A stretch of 54,236 nt of DNA, from contig NZ_JAAPBF010000030.1 in NCBI RefSeq assembly GCF_022695985.1, positions 1 through 54,236 of the forward strand, written 5' to 3'. The DNA comes from Streptomyces sp. NP-1717 (GTDB taxonomy: Bacteria > Actinomycetota > Actinomycetes > Streptomycetales > Streptomycetaceae). Position numbers and translations under genes: made by a program. Positions 1-8,212 of the stretch are shown here, piece after piece (position 1 is the first letter of the stretch; every line of letters begins with the position of its first letter). The notes below the pieces were generated by a model, which saw only the letters and a list, made by a program, of their open reading frames with translations, searched no databases and was not told the DNA's origin.

Positions 1-20
1 CGGGGCGCCCCGGGCGCCGG

Positions 21-767
21 CTACTTCGCCGCCGGAACGGCCGCCACCGCTTCCTTCGTCGCCTTCGTCGCACCCTTCACCAGGTCCGACGCCGCCGGGG
101 ACTTCGCGCCCGCGTAACCGGCGCCGTTGTACGTGAGCGTGATGACCACGTTCTCCGAACGTGCCACGACCGTCGCGTAGCCGAACGTCTCGCCCGTCTT
201 CGACAGGCTGTAGGTGACCGCCGTCGCCTCCGTGCCGACGCCCGCCGCCGGGGTCGCCTTCGTGCCCTTCGCGCCCTCGGTGGCGCGCGCCTTGGCGACT
301 TCCTTCTTGTAGTACTCGGCTGCCCGGTCCTGGCCCGAGCCGATGCCTTCGTCGGAGTCGTACCGCATGAAGGAGATGTCCAGCCAGCGGTACTGCGAGC
401 CCTTGACGCCGTTGTCGTCCAGGCCGTTCCACGAGCAGCTTCCGCGCGTCGTTATGTCCGAGGACTTGCCCGCCGAGCCCGACTTGTCCTTAGCCTTGGG
501 AACCAGGTCCGCCGTCGTCTTCGCGGCGATCGACTTGCAGGGGTCGGCGGGCAGGGACGTGAACTTCGCGGGAGCGACCTTCGCCGCCTCCTTGGACGCC
601 GAGGCGGCAGGCTTGTCCTTACCGCTGCCCGAGTCCGAGCCGGAGTCCGATCCGGAGTCGGAGGAGCAGCCCGCGGCGACGATCATCACCGGGACGGCCG
701 CGCAGGCGAGCATGCGCAGACGGGTGCGGGTGCGGGAGCGGCTGGGTCGCGGGGCTGATCGCTGCAT
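21..767 (-). CDS. DUF3558-type secreted lipoprotein (paralogue 1)
   Basis: Predicted exported lipoprotein of 248 residues; molecular role unknown. The N-terminus has a basic stretch rich in Arg, a hydrophobic segment and a lipobox ending VAAGC, followed by a low-complexity Ser/Asp/Gly linker (repeated SDSG) and then a globular domain with a conserved Cys pair (DPCKSI near its start and GSCSWNG later), the pattern of the DUF3558 family. I chose the ATG at 767 over the upstream start at 806 because AAGGA lies just before it and it puts the signal peptide at the N-terminus. It is followed on the same strand by a second member of the family upstream (892-1680), so the two form a tandem pair. Family assignment is from sequence pattern; function is not inferred. 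Confidence 0.8.
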   Translation of the reverse strand: MQRSAPRPSRSRTRTRLRMLACAAVPVMIVAAGCSSDSGSDSGSDSGSGKDKPAASASKEAAKVAPAKFTSLPADPCKSIAAKTTADLVPKAKDKSGSAGKSSDITTRGSCSWNGLDDNGVKGSQYRWLDISFMRYDSDEGIGSGQDRAAEYYKKEVAKARATEGAKGTKATPAAGVGTEATAVTYSLSKTGETFGYATVVARSENVVITLTYNGAGYAGAKSPAASDLVKGATKATKEAVAAVPAAK

Positions 768-891
768 GGTTCCTTCACTCGGTAGTCGTACGGTCCGATC
801 GGCCACGGTAACCGCCCGGGGCGTCGATCCGGGCCCGGGCGGCAGACTCGGTCCCGGGCGGACGCCCGGCCCGGACGCGGCCCCGGACCCC

Positions 892-1680
892 CTACTCGTT
901 GAGCTGGTCGGCCAGCTTCCGGGCCAGTCCCCGGGCCTTTTCCTGCAGTTCCTTGCTGTCGGGGACCGTCGTGGAGTGGGCCGGCTGCTCCGCGTACCGC
1001 ACCGTCACGACCACGTTCGATGTGCGAAAGACCACGCTGACCGTACGGCGCTTGGCGGCCGAACCGGACGCGGCGTACACGTCGTCCACGAAGGCCGCGT
1101 CACCGAGATCGTCCAGCAGGCGGGGCTGGAGGCCGGGAGGCGTCGTCGCGGCGTTGGGGGTCTTGCCGGGGGAGGGCGAACCGGACGGGTCCGCGTCGTC
1201 ACCGTCGGCGGCGGCGTCCTCGCTCCCGGCCGCGGCGGGAGGCGGCAGGGCGGCGCCGTCCTCCTTCTTCGCGTAGACCTCCTGCGCCTTGTCGGCGTCG
1301 CTCACCGCGGGGTCGTAGGACACGACGCGCTCGACGTCGATCACCAGGTTGTGCGAGGCGTCCGGGGAGTCGGCCGCCCACGCGCACCCGACGCGGCGGT
1401 CGGTGTCGTACGTCACGGCCGCCGTGCCCTTGTACGCCTTCTCCCGCTGCTCCTCGGGGAGCTGGGCGACACCCGGCAGCAGATCCCGCAGCGTGGCCGG
1501 CTCCACGGAACCGCACGGCTCGCGCAGGGTCCGGTACTTGCCCGGGGGCGCGGTGGTCGTGGTCGGGACACCGGCCTTGGCGTCGATGTCGGAGCCGTCG
1601 CCACCGGTGCCGGAAGTACAACCCGCGACGAGAGTCACGAGCAGCGCCGCCAGGCCGGGTACGTACGCCTTTCGCTGCAC
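892..1680 (-). CDS. DUF3558-type secreted lipoprotein (paralogue 2)
   Basis: Second exported lipoprotein, 262 residues, role unknown. The start is a GTG at 1680: AAAGGAG stands 9 nt upstream and the protein then begins MQRKAY, matching the MQRSAP start of the neighbouring paralogue. An in-frame ATG at 1713 has poorer support. The signal peptide ends in the lipobox LVAGC and is followed by a Gly/Ser/Asp linker, a domain with EPCGSV and GCAWAAD (likely disulphide pair), and a disordered Pro/Ser/Ala insert in the C-terminal half. It probably shares an origin with 21-767 by tandem duplication. It is divergent from rtcB, with 265 bp between them. Confidence 0.78.
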   Translation of the reverse strand: MQRKAYVPGLAALLVTLVAGCTSGTGGDGSDIDAKAGVPTTTTAPPGKYRTLREPCGSVEPATLRDLLPGVAQLPEEQREKAYKGTAAVTYDTDRRVGCAWAADSPDASHNLVIDVERVVSYDPAVSDADKAQEVYAKKEDGAALPPPAAAGSEDAAADGDDADPSGSPSPGKTPNAATTPPGLQPRLLDDLGDAAFVDDVYAASGSAAKRRTVSVVFRTSNVVVTVRYAEQPAHSTTVPDSKELQEKARGLARKLADQLNE

Positions 1681-1908
1681 GGTCCCGGGCTCCTTTCTAC
1701 GCGATGTGGACATGAGTTCTAAACGGTCGTACTGATGAGAACTACGCAGGTGCCGCGCTGGTTCCACGTACGGCACAACTGGCGTGTTCACGCGAAAAGC
1801 GTTTGCCGCCGCATGGCGTGCGGTGGAGACAATGTGTACCTCACGCATTGCCGTGGATGCCGGTTCGCTGTCTGATTTGGCGTTCCTGGTTCCGGTTTTT
1901 GCTGTATC

Positions 1909-1932
1909 AGACTTTCGGGAAGACTTTCGGGG
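1909..1932 (+). repeat. Tandem 12-bp direct repeat in rtcB leader
   Basis: AGACTTTCGGGA is followed directly by AGACTTTCGGGG, 11 of 12 identical. The pair ends 13 nt before the rtcB start codon and next to its GAGGAA ribosome binding site. It could be a protein or RNA binding site or a slippage product. Confidence 0.6.
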
Positions 1933-1945
1933 GAATCGAGGAACT

Positions 1946-3127
1946 ATGTCGTACGTGGAAGTGCCGGGCGAGAACGTCCCCATTCGTATGTGGACGGACC
2001 CCGCGTCCGTCGAGGACGTGGCGATGCAGCAGCTGCGGAACGTGGCGACGCTGCCCTGGATCAAGGGCCTCGCGGTCATGCCGGACGTCCACTTCGGCAA
2101 GGGCGCGACGGTCGGCTCGGTCATCGCCATGCAGGGCGCGGTCTGCCCGGCCGCGGTGGGTGTGGACATCGGCTGCGGCATGTCGGCGGTCAAGACGTCC
2201 CTGACGTCGAACGACCTGCCGGGCGATCTGTCGCGGCTGCGGTCCAGGATCGAGCAGGCGATCCCGGTGGGCCGGGGGATGCATGACGACCTGATGGAGC
2301 CCGACTCGGTCGGCGCCGGCTGGGACGACTTCTGGGCGCGGTTCGACGGGATCGCCGAAGCGGTCAAGTTCCGTCAGCAGCGGGCCGTGAGGCAGATGGG
2401 AACGCTCGGCGGGGGAAATCACTTTGTCGAGTTCTGTATCGATTCGACAGGATCTGTCTGGCTGATGCTGCACTCCGGCTCCCGGAACATCGGCAACGAG
2501 CTGGCGGACTTCCACATCGGCGTGGCACAGGGCCTTCCGCACAACCAGGACCTGATCGACCGCGACCTCGCGGTCTTCGTCACGGACACCCCGGAGATGC
2601 GGGCGTACCGCAACGACCTGTTCTGGGCGCAGGAGTACGCGAGCTACAACCGCGCCGTGATGATGGACCTCTTCAAGAACGTCGTCCGCAAGGAGTTCAA
2701 GAAGGCGAAGGTCACCTTCGATCCCGTCATCTCCTGCCACCACAACTACGTCTCCGAGGAGCGCTACGACGGCATGGACCTGCTGGTCACCCGGAAGGGC
2801 GCGATCCGCGCCGGGAGCGGTGACTACGGGATCATCCCCGGCTCGATGGGCACGGGCTCGTACATCGTGAAGGGCCTCGGCAACAAGGCGTCCTTCAACT
2901 CGGCCTCCCACGGCGCCGGCCGCAAGATGAGCCGCAACGCCGCCCGCCGGAAGTTCTCGGTGCGGGACCTGGAGGACCAGACGCGGGGCGTGGAGTGCCG
3001 TAAGGACTCCGGCGTCGTGGACGAGATCCCGGGCGCGTACAAGCCGATCGAGAAGGTCATCGACCAGCAGAGGGACCTGGTCGAGGTGGTGGCGAAGCTC
3101 AAGCAGGTGGTGTGCGTGAAGGGCTGA
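1946..3127 (+). CDS. rtcB: RtcB family RNA ligase
   Basis: RNA-splicing/repair ligase that joins 2',3'-cyclic phosphate (or 3'-phosphate) and 5'-OH RNA ends using GTP and Mn2+. The 393-residue protein has the family signatures: PDVHFGKG, VDIGCGM (Asp74 and Cys77, metal ligands), GGGNHF, HSGSRNIG, a CHHNYV metal motif, and SASHGAGR with His322 as the expected guanylylated histidine. The ATG at 1946 follows GAGGAA; an in-frame start at 1784 would add an unrelated N-terminus. Length fits the shorter bacterial RtcB branch. It stands alone, with no RtcA, RtcR or archease beside it, so its RNA substrate here is unknown. A strong hairpin follows the stop. Confidence 0.95.
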   Translation: MSYVEVPGENVPIRMWTDPASVEDVAMQQLRNVATLPWIKGLAVMPDVHFGKGATVGSVIAMQGAVCPAAVGVDIGCGMSAVKTSLTSNDLPGDLSRLRSRIEQAIPVGRGMHDDLMEPDSVGAGWDDFWARFDGIAEAVKFRQQRAVRQMGTLGGGNHFVEFCIDSTGSVWLMLHSGSRNIGNELADFHIGVAQGLPHNQDLIDRDLAVFVTDTPEMRAYRNDLFWAQEYASYNRAVMMDLFKNVVRKEFKKAKVTFDPVISCHHNYVSEERYDGMDLLVTRKGAIRAGSGDYGIIPGSMGTGSYIVKGLGNKASFNSASHGAGRKMSRNAARRKFSVRDLEDQTRGVECRKDSGVVDEIPGAYKPIEKVIDQQRDLVEVVAKLKQVVCVKG

Positions 3128-3145
3128 CCGTGGCTGTACGGGGGG

Positions 3146-3180
3146 ATGCGGGGGCGCCGCGCACGGCGGCGCCCCCGCAT
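3146..3180. terminator. Bidirectional hairpin between rtcB and DinB gene
   Basis: Perfect 15-bp GC-rich inverted repeat (3146-3160 with 3166-3180) and a 5-nt loop, lying between two convergent genes. Likely a factor-independent or pausing terminator; no U tract, as is common in streptomycetes. Confidence 0.75.
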
Positions 3181-3185
3181 GCGTG

Positions 3186-3743
3186 TCACGGCTTGTGCGG
3201 GTGGGCGGGACGGGTCGAGGACCGGTAGGCGCGGTGGACCAGGCCGATCTCCGCCACGTTCTTCGTCAGTTCGAAGTTGAGCCAGCTCGCCACGTGGACC
3301 AGCTCCACTCCCTCGCCCCAGGGCAGGCCCGCCGTGCGGGACTTCGAGTCGAGGTCCGCGTCGGTGAGCTTGAGCAGTTCCGTGCGCCAGGAGTCCTTCA
3401 GGGAGTTCAGCCAGGCGATCGTGGCGTCCGTGGTGCCCGGCCAGTGGATGGACTCGCGGGGCGGGGCTCCCGGGCCGAAGCAGTGGGTGAGGGTGGTCGT
3501 CCACCAGTAGCCGATGTGCCAGGTCAGCCAGCCGATCGAGGTGCTGGGGACCGGATCGGGCTCGGGGACCTGCCAGTCGGCGACCCAGTCGCCCTCGGCG
3601 TCCGGGCGGACCGTCCAGCAGTCGGGGGACGGTTCCCAGAGGCAGGCGCGGTCGTCCAGGTCCTTGAGGTAGTACTCGAACAGCGCCCAGGCCATGTCGA
3701 GTTGGCGGACCAGCAGGTCGACGCGGGGGACAGTCGTGGTCAT
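3186..3743 (-). CDS. DinB superfamily protein
   Basis: Four-helix DinB-like metalloprotein of 185 residues. Members often act as thiol-dependent (mycothiol, bacillithiol) transferases or have unknown roles. Visible features are [12 protein letters not shown] near residue 40, TWHIGYWW near residue 80 and a later [11 protein letters not shown], which supply the spaced histidines expected of the metal site. The ATG at 3743 gives the usual length; an upstream in-frame start at 3779 would add a Pro/Gly tail that looks non-coding. It converges on rtcB and is divergent from the YkgJ/pentapeptide gene. Substrate unknown. Confidence 0.75.
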   Translation of the reverse strand: MTTTVPRVDLLVRQLDMAWALFEYYLKDLDDRACLWEPSPDCWTVRPDAEGDWVADWQVPEPDPVPSTSIGWLTWHIGYWWTTTLTHCFGPGAPPRESIHWPGTTDATIAWLNSLKDSWRTELLKLTDADLDSKSRTAGLPWGEGVELVHVASWLNFELTKNVAEIGLVHRAYRSSTRPAHPHKP

Positions 3744-3880
3744 GGCGGCGAGCGTTCCACCGGGGGCGGGGACGGGCAAACGATTTGTTGTTGCCGCCGG
3801 ACCCCCGTCCTGGTGTTCACTGGCGGCGGAGCCGGGCCACCGACAGCCCGGCCACCGACAGAGCCGGGAGAACCGCCTTC

Positions 3881-4684
3881 GTGACCGATCGATCCAACCT
3901 GCTCGCCGACTGCGGGAACTGCTTCGGGCTTTGCTGCGTCGCGCTGCCCTTCGCCGCGTCGACGGACTTCGCCGTCGACAAGAAGGCCGGGCAGCCGTGC
4001 GCGAACCTGCGGAGCGACTCGCGCTGCGGCATCCATACGCGGCTGCGGGAGAAGGGCTTCCGGGGCTGCACGGTGTACGACTGCTTCGGCGCCGGCCAGC
4101 AGGTCTCGCAGGTCACCTTCGGCGGGCGGGACTGGCGCGAGGACCCGGCGACGGCGCGGCGGATGTTCGCCGTGTTTCCCGTGATGCGGCAGCTGCACGA
4201 GCTGCTGCGGTATCTGACCGACGCCCTGGCGATGGCGCCCGCTCCCGGGCTGCGCGAGGATCTGCGGGCCGCGCTCGACGCGACCGAGCGGCTGACCGCG
4301 AGCGACCCCGAGACCCTGGTCGAGCTGGACGTCGCCGGCCACCGGGCGGGCGTCAACGAGCTGCTGCTGCGCACCAGCGAGGCCGTCCGCGCCGGGGCCG
4401 GGGGAAAGCGGAAGGAGCGCAGGGGCGCCGATCTGATGGGCGCCGGGCTCAGGGGCGCCGACCTGCGGGGCGCGAATCTGCGGGGCGCGCTGCTGGTCGC
4501 CGCCGATCTGCGCGGCGCGGACCTGCGGTCGGCCGATCTGATCGGGGCCGACTTCCGGGACGCGGACCTGCGGGGCGCCGATCTGACCGGCGCCCTGTTC
4601 CTCACGCAGGCGCAGCTCGACGCGGCGAGGGGCGACGCCGCGACCGTGCTCCCGGCCTCGCTGGCGCGCCCCTCCCACTGGTGA
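3881..4684 (+). CDS. YkgJ-type cysteine cluster protein fused to pentapeptide repeats
   Basis: A 267-residue protein with two parts. The first 65 or so residues carry a cysteine cluster of YkgJ type (Cys11, Cys14, Cys18, Cys19, then pairs in CANL...RCGIH and GCTVYDCFG), which probably binds zinc or an iron-sulphur centre. After a helical middle region, roughly residues 187-245 are pentapeptide repeats of the form [10 protein letters not shown], predicted to fold as a right-handed beta helix. The GTG at 3881 follows GGGAG and begins just before the first Cys. Function unknown. The repeat block may be a protein-protein or DNA-mimic surface; that is inference. Confidence 0.75.
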   Translation: MTDRSNLLADCGNCFGLCCVALPFAASTDFAVDKKAGQPCANLRSDSRCGIHTRLREKGFRGCTVYDCFGAGQQVSQVTFGGRDWREDPATARRMFAVFPVMRQLHELLRYLTDALAMAPAPGLREDLRAALDATERLTASDPETLVELDVAGHRAGVNELLLRTSEAVRAGAGGKRKERRGADLMGAGLRGADLRGANLRGALLVAADLRGADLRSADLIGADFRDADLRGADLTGALFLTQAQLDAARGDAATVLPASLARPSHW

Positions 4685-4705
4685 GCGGGGAGTGCGGTGA
4701 CGGGG

Positions 4706-4957
4706 TCAGCCGCGCCGTTCCGCCGCGTGCAGGTCGTGCGCCCGTGACAGCGCGTCGGTGAAGTCGCGCCGGGTGTCGTCGGACCAGTGCATCAGGTCCG
4801 CCAGGACGCGGGCGAGCGTCTCGCCGGGGCTGCGGCGCCAGCCGTCGCCGGAGAGCGTGTACGTCTCCAGCGCGGCGCTCGCGCGGCGGGTGGCGGCGTC
4901 CCGGCGGGCGTCCTCGGGGCCGTGGCCTTCGCCGGGACCGCGGACGTCGTCGGTCAT
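4706..4957 (-). CDS. Small conserved-looking hypothetical protein
   Basis: 83 residues, acidic and Arg-rich, with no signal peptide or membrane segment. The C-terminal half contains a helical LARVLADLMHWSDD stretch. Its ATG overlaps the stop of the SDR gene (4-bp ATGA), so it is probably translated by coupling as the second gene of that unit. I do not recognise a named domain. Coding is supported by the overlap and by streptomycete codon bias on this frame. Confidence 0.65.
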   Translation of the reverse strand: MTDDVRGPGEGHGPEDARRDAATRRASAALETYTLSGDGWRRSPGETLARVLADLMHWSDDTRRDFTDALSRAHDLHAAERRG

Positions 4958-5730
4958 CCCAGTTCCCGGTGCACCTTGGTGTTGGACGCCTGTGCCCGGG
5001 GGCGTACCACCAGGAGGTCGATGTTCACGTGGTGGGGACGGGTGACCGCCCAGGTGATGGTGTCGGCCACGTCCTCCGCGCTGAGCGGCTCCGCGACCCC
5101 CTCGTACACCTTCTCCGCCCGCTCGGTGTCCCCGCGGAAGCGGGTGGAGGCGAACTCCTCCGTCTTGACCATGCCGGGTGCCACCTCGATCACGCGGACG
5201 GGTGTGCCCACGATCTCCAGGCGGAGGGTCTCGGCCAGGACGTGCTCGGCGTGCTTGGCCGCGACGTAGCCGCCGCCGCCCTCGTACGTGGCGAAGCCGG
5301 CGGTCGAGGAGAGGATCACCACCGTGCCGTTGCCGCTCGCGGTGAGGGCGGGGAGCAGGGCCTGGGTGGTGTGGAGGGTGCCGATGACGTTCGTCTCGAA
5401 CATCCGGCGCCAGTCGTCCGGGTCGCCGCTGGCGACGGGGTCGGCGCCGAGGGCGCCGCCCGCGTTGGCGACCAGTACGTCGACGGAGGGGAGGCGGCCG
5501 AGTTCGGCGGCGAAGGCGTCGACGGCGGCGCGGTCGGTGACGTCGAGGACGTGGGCGGTGGCCGAGTGCCCGGCCGCGTTGATCTCGGCGGCCAGCGCCT
5601 CGATGCGGTCCTTGCGGCGGGCGGTCACGACGACGTGACAGCCGGCGGCGGCGAGTTGGCGAGCGGTGGCGGCTCCGATGCCGCTGCTGGCTCCGGTGAC
5701 GACGGCGGTGGGGATACCGGCGACGGTCAT
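4954..5730 (-). CDS. SDR family NAD(P)-dependent oxidoreductase
   Basis: Classical short-chain dehydrogenase/reductase, 258 residues, cytosolic. The Rossmann glycine motif TGASSGIG lies at residues 12-19, NAGG near 89-92, the catalytic Ser at about 141-142 and the YxxxK pair at Tyr155/Lys159. The C-terminus is longer than the minimal fold and contains a VAPGMVKT motif typical of the YdfG-like, 3-hydroxy acid dehydrogenase branch. A strong GAGGAG precedes the ATG at 5730. It overlaps the following 83-residue gene by 4 bp. The substrate cannot be told from sequence. Confidence 0.9.
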   Translation of the reverse strand: MTVAGIPTAVVTGASSGIGAATARQLAAAGCHVVVTARRKDRIEALAAEINAAGHSATAHVLDVTDRAAVDAFAAELGRLPSVDVLVANAGGALGADPVASGDPDDWRRMFETNVIGTLHTTQALLPALTASGNGTVVILSSTAGFATYEGGGGYVAAKHAEHVLAETLRLEIVGTPVRVIEVAPGMVKTEEFASTRFRGDTERAEKVYEGVAEPLSAEDVADTITWAVTRPHHVNIDLLVVRPRAQASNTKVHRELG

Positions 5731-5794
5731 GGCGTGCTCCTCGCGCGTGTGGGCGGCTGATCGACTCCCGGCCAGGATAGGCAGGCGGTGCGGC

Positions 5795-6130
5795 TCAGTG
5801 GTCGCGCGGGGCGTACATCAGCACGGCCATGCCGAGGAGGCAGATGAGCGCGCCGATGATGTCGTAGCGGTCGGGACGGTAGCCGTCGGCGACGACGCCC
5901 CAGGCGATGGAACCGGCGACGAACACGCCGCCGTACGCGGCGAGGATGCGGCCGAACTCGGCGTCGGGCTGGAGGGTGGCGACGAAGCCGTACAGGCCGA
6001 GCGCGATGACTCCGGCGCCGATCCAGATCCAGCCCTTGTGTTCGCGTACGCCCTGCCAGACGAGCCAGGCGCCGCCGATCTCGAAGAGGGCGGCGACGGC
6101 GAAGAGGGCGACGGAGCGGGCTACGACCAT
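5795..6130 (-). CDS. YnfA/UPF0060 family membrane protein
   Basis: 111-residue protein with four predicted membrane helices. The family signatures are [11 protein letters not shown] in the first helix, [11 protein letters not shown] in the third, and [10 protein letters not shown] before the fourth. YnfA proteins are small integral membrane proteins related to the drug/metabolite transporter fold; transport activity here is unproven. It is a single gene lying 64 bp upstream of the SDR gene on the same strand, so co-transcription is possible. Confidence 0.9.
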   Translation of the reverse strand: MVVARSVALFAVAALFEIGGAWLVWQGVREHKGWIWIGAGVIALGLYGFVATLQPDAEFGRILAAYGGVFVAGSIAWGVVADGYRPDRYDIIGALICLLGMAVLMYAPRDH

Positions 6131-6234
6131 GGGCTCAGCCTGTCACGAGGGCGGAAGCCGCCATCAGGGCGGATGGCGGCTCGACACGCTGACGGCTGGT
6201 CAGAGTCGGAAGGTTATGGGCGTATCTTCCGATT

Positions 6235-6765
6235 ATGCGTGTAATGCACAGAGCGATGACGGTGGTGTTCGCCGCGGCCATGGCCGTGGTGATGGGCGCG
6301 GGTTCGGGATCGGGTGTGGAGGCCCCCGGCGCGGGTGAGGGTGGGGTGGGGGCCGTTGGCCAGGGTCCCGAACGGGGCCCGGTCGAGGCCGACGTCGCGC
6401 ACCACGGCCATGTCTCCCTGTGGGGCGGCCGGCTCACCGTACGGCTGTCGACCGGCAACCACGGCCCATCGGACCTGGCCGGCGCCACGGCCGGGCTCGT
6501 CTTCTCCGAACCCCTGGCCGCCGGGCAGAAGCTGCCCGCCGGCTGCCTGTGGGGCGGGGACCGGGTCGTGTACTGCCAGGCGGACGCGTTGCGGGCCGAC
6601 GGGCGGGACAGCGAGTTCCTGCTCGACCTGCGGACGGCCGGCGATCCCGCCGAGCTGTCCGTGGACATCGCCACCGTGTGGAACGGCGGCGCCGAGGACC
6701 GCAACCCGGACAACGACAAGCACCATGTGCTCGTCCCCGCCACCGGCGATCTGTACATCTACTGA
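6235..6765 (+). CDS. Secreted hypothetical protein with Ig-like/DUF11-type domain
   Basis: 176 residues: a signal peptide (roughly 1-25), a Gly-rich linker, then one domain with alternating strands, a likely disulphide (PAGCLWGG ... VVYCQAD) and a final VWNGGAEDRNPDNDKH stretch. This resembles the repeat-like beta-sandwich domains (DUF11/CARDB type) of actinobacterial cell-surface proteins. There is no clear ribosome binding site at the ATG at 6235. A TATCTT at 6223-6228 would fit a -10 for a leaderless transcript starting at the ATG. Probably exported; function unknown. Confidence 0.6.
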   Translation: MRVMHRAMTVVFAAAMAVVMGAGSGSGVEAPGAGEGGVGAVGQGPERGPVEADVAHHGHVSLWGGRLTVRLSTGNHGPSDLAGATAGLVFSEPLAAGQKLPAGCLWGGDRVVYCQADALRADGRDSEFLLDLRTAGDPAELSVDIATVWNGGAEDRNPDNDKHHVLVPATGDLYIY

Positions 6766-6770
6766 CGCAC

Positions 6771-6804
6771 GGCGCGGCGGCCCCGGCGACTACGCCGCCG
6801 CGCC
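6771..6804. terminator. Hairpin between convergent genes
   Basis: 11-bp perfect inverted repeat (6771-6781 with 6794-6804), 12-nt loop, overlapping the last codons of the Mut7-C gene. Placed to end both converging transcripts. Confidence 0.5.
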
Positions 6805-7524
6805 GCCGAATTCCCGCAGCGCCTCGTCGACGATCGCCGCCAGCCGCGCGTGGTGCGCGCCGCGCCAGTAGACCCTGCCGCAGGCCGTGCACTGCGCGAA
6901 CACGTCGTACGTGCGCTGCGTGCCCTGCTCCAGCCGGCCCTGGACCGAGTCCTTGTCGGCCGATCCGAGCGGGCCGTTGCACGCCGTGCAGCGGGTCCAC
7001 GGGGCGAGCACGGGCGCGAACCGCCCCAGAACGTCCCTGAGCTGGTCGTCCGTGCGGTCGCTGTAGATGTACGCCCCCGCCCAGATCTCCCGGCGCCGCA
7101 GCAGACCCCGGTCGCGGGAGAGCATGACCCGCCGCTCCTTCGCCGAGAGCGCGGCCAGCGCCGGATCGCCGATGTCCTCGCTCTCGTACGCCGCGTCGAC
7201 GCCCAGCAGCCGCAGGCGGCGCGCGAGCGTGCCGAGGTGGACGTCGAGCAGGAAGCGCAGCGGCGCGCCCGGTACGCGCTGCGGCCGAGCCACCGCGCGC
7301 ACCTCCACCGACTCGCCCGCCGACGGGATGTGCGACGTGGCCACCGGGCGTCCGTCGACCAGGAGTTGACCGGCCTCGGTGAGCGGGACGCCGAGGGACT
7401 CGACGACATGGCCGAGCGTGGACGAGCCGTCCGTGACCACGGCCGTACGCCCGCCGCGCCGCCCGGCCGGGACGAAGACGTGCAGCTCAGAGGCGAAGGT
7501 GAGGTGGATCTGCGGTCCGTTCAC
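6790..7524 (-). CDS. Mut7-C RNase domain protein with N-terminal ubiquitin-like fold
   Basis: 244 residues in two domains. Residues 1-80 look like the Mut7-C-associated ubiquitin/MoaD-like fold (LLVDGRPV motif). Residues 88-240 are a Mut7-C domain, a PIN-like nuclease fold: FLLDVHLG with Asp94, LSRDRGLL with Asp138, and a C-terminal zinc ribbon of Cys179, Cys182, Cys212 and Cys215. These are the residues expected of an active RNase, but biochemical roles in bacteria are little known. It converges on the secreted protein gene. Target RNA unknown. Confidence 0.85.
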   Translation of the reverse strand: MNGPQIHLTFASELHVFVPAGRRGGRTAVVTDGSSTLGHVVESLGVPLTEAGQLLVDGRPVATSHIPSAGESVEVRAVARPQRVPGAPLRFLLDVHLGTLARRLRLLGVDAAYESEDIGDPALAALSAKERRVMLSRDRGLLRRREIWAGAYIYSDRTDDQLRDVLGRFAPVLAPWTRCTACNGPLGSADKDSVQGRLEQGTQRTYDVFAQCTACGRVYWRGAHHARLAAIVDEALREFGGAAA

Positions 7525-7593
7525 GTCGTCAGCATGTCACCGGGCCGCGAGGCGGGCCAGGGCTTTCCGCGCCGCTACGGCCCGCCACCCGTG

Positions 7594-8118
7594 TCAGGTC
7601 GCCTCCAGATCCAGCCGCCACTCGTTGCACCGCATCGGACGCCCGGCCGGATACTCGAACTCGCCCTCCCCGAGCAGTTCGAAGCCCGCCTTGCGGCACA
7701 CCGCGTTCGACGCCCCGTTGCCCACCGACGGGTACGCCATCAGATAGCGGTGCCCGCGCTCCGCCCGTGCCCGCTCCACGACCGCCTTCGTCGCCGCCAC
7801 GGCGAGCCCGCGTCCCTGGAACTCCCCGAGCACGGCCCAGCCCGTCTCGTACACGCCCTGGCCCTGCCAGGTGGTCTCCCAGAAGCCGGTGTTCCCCACC
7901 GGAACGGCGTCCGGCAGCAGCACGATCCGGAACATCCGGCCCTTGCCGGTGCGGTCGGCGCTCAGGGCGACGTACCGGTGGTGCCTGACGAGCAGCTGGT
8001 CCTCGGTCTCGGGGCCGCCGAGATGCTCCATCAGCTCCGGCGCGTTGGCGGCGCGCAGCAGGCCGAGGTCCCCCTCCGACCATGGCTCCAGCCGCACCAG
8101 GGGTGCTTTCATCTCCAT
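7594..8118 (-). CDS. GNAT family N-acetyltransferase
   Basis: 174-residue acetyltransferase of the RimJ/RimL-like branch. The acetyl-CoA loop is seen as EFQGRGLAVAATKAV, and the fold's later SVGNGASNAVCRKAGFE matches the conserved Asn/alpha-4 region. The start at 8118 (MEMKAP) puts the protein at the usual length; an in-frame start at 8190 would add a Cys/Arg-rich tail unlike the family. It is divergent from the hypothetical gene at 8213. Substrate unknown. Confidence 0.85.
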   Translation of the reverse strand: MEMKAPLVRLEPWSEGDLGLLRAANAPELMEHLGGPETEDQLLVRHHRYVALSADRTGKGRMFRIVLLPDAVPVGNTGFWETTWQGQGVYETGWAVLGEFQGRGLAVAATKAVVERARAERGHRYLMAYPSVGNGASNAVCRKAGFELLGEGEFEYPAGRPMRCNEWRLDLEAT

Positions 8119-8212
8119 GTGACCGACAGTAGAGCGGGGCACTGACAACGAGGCCCTGACAGCGAGGCAGTGACAGCGAGGCCATGACAACGGAGCGGGG
8201 AGGCGCGGTCGC

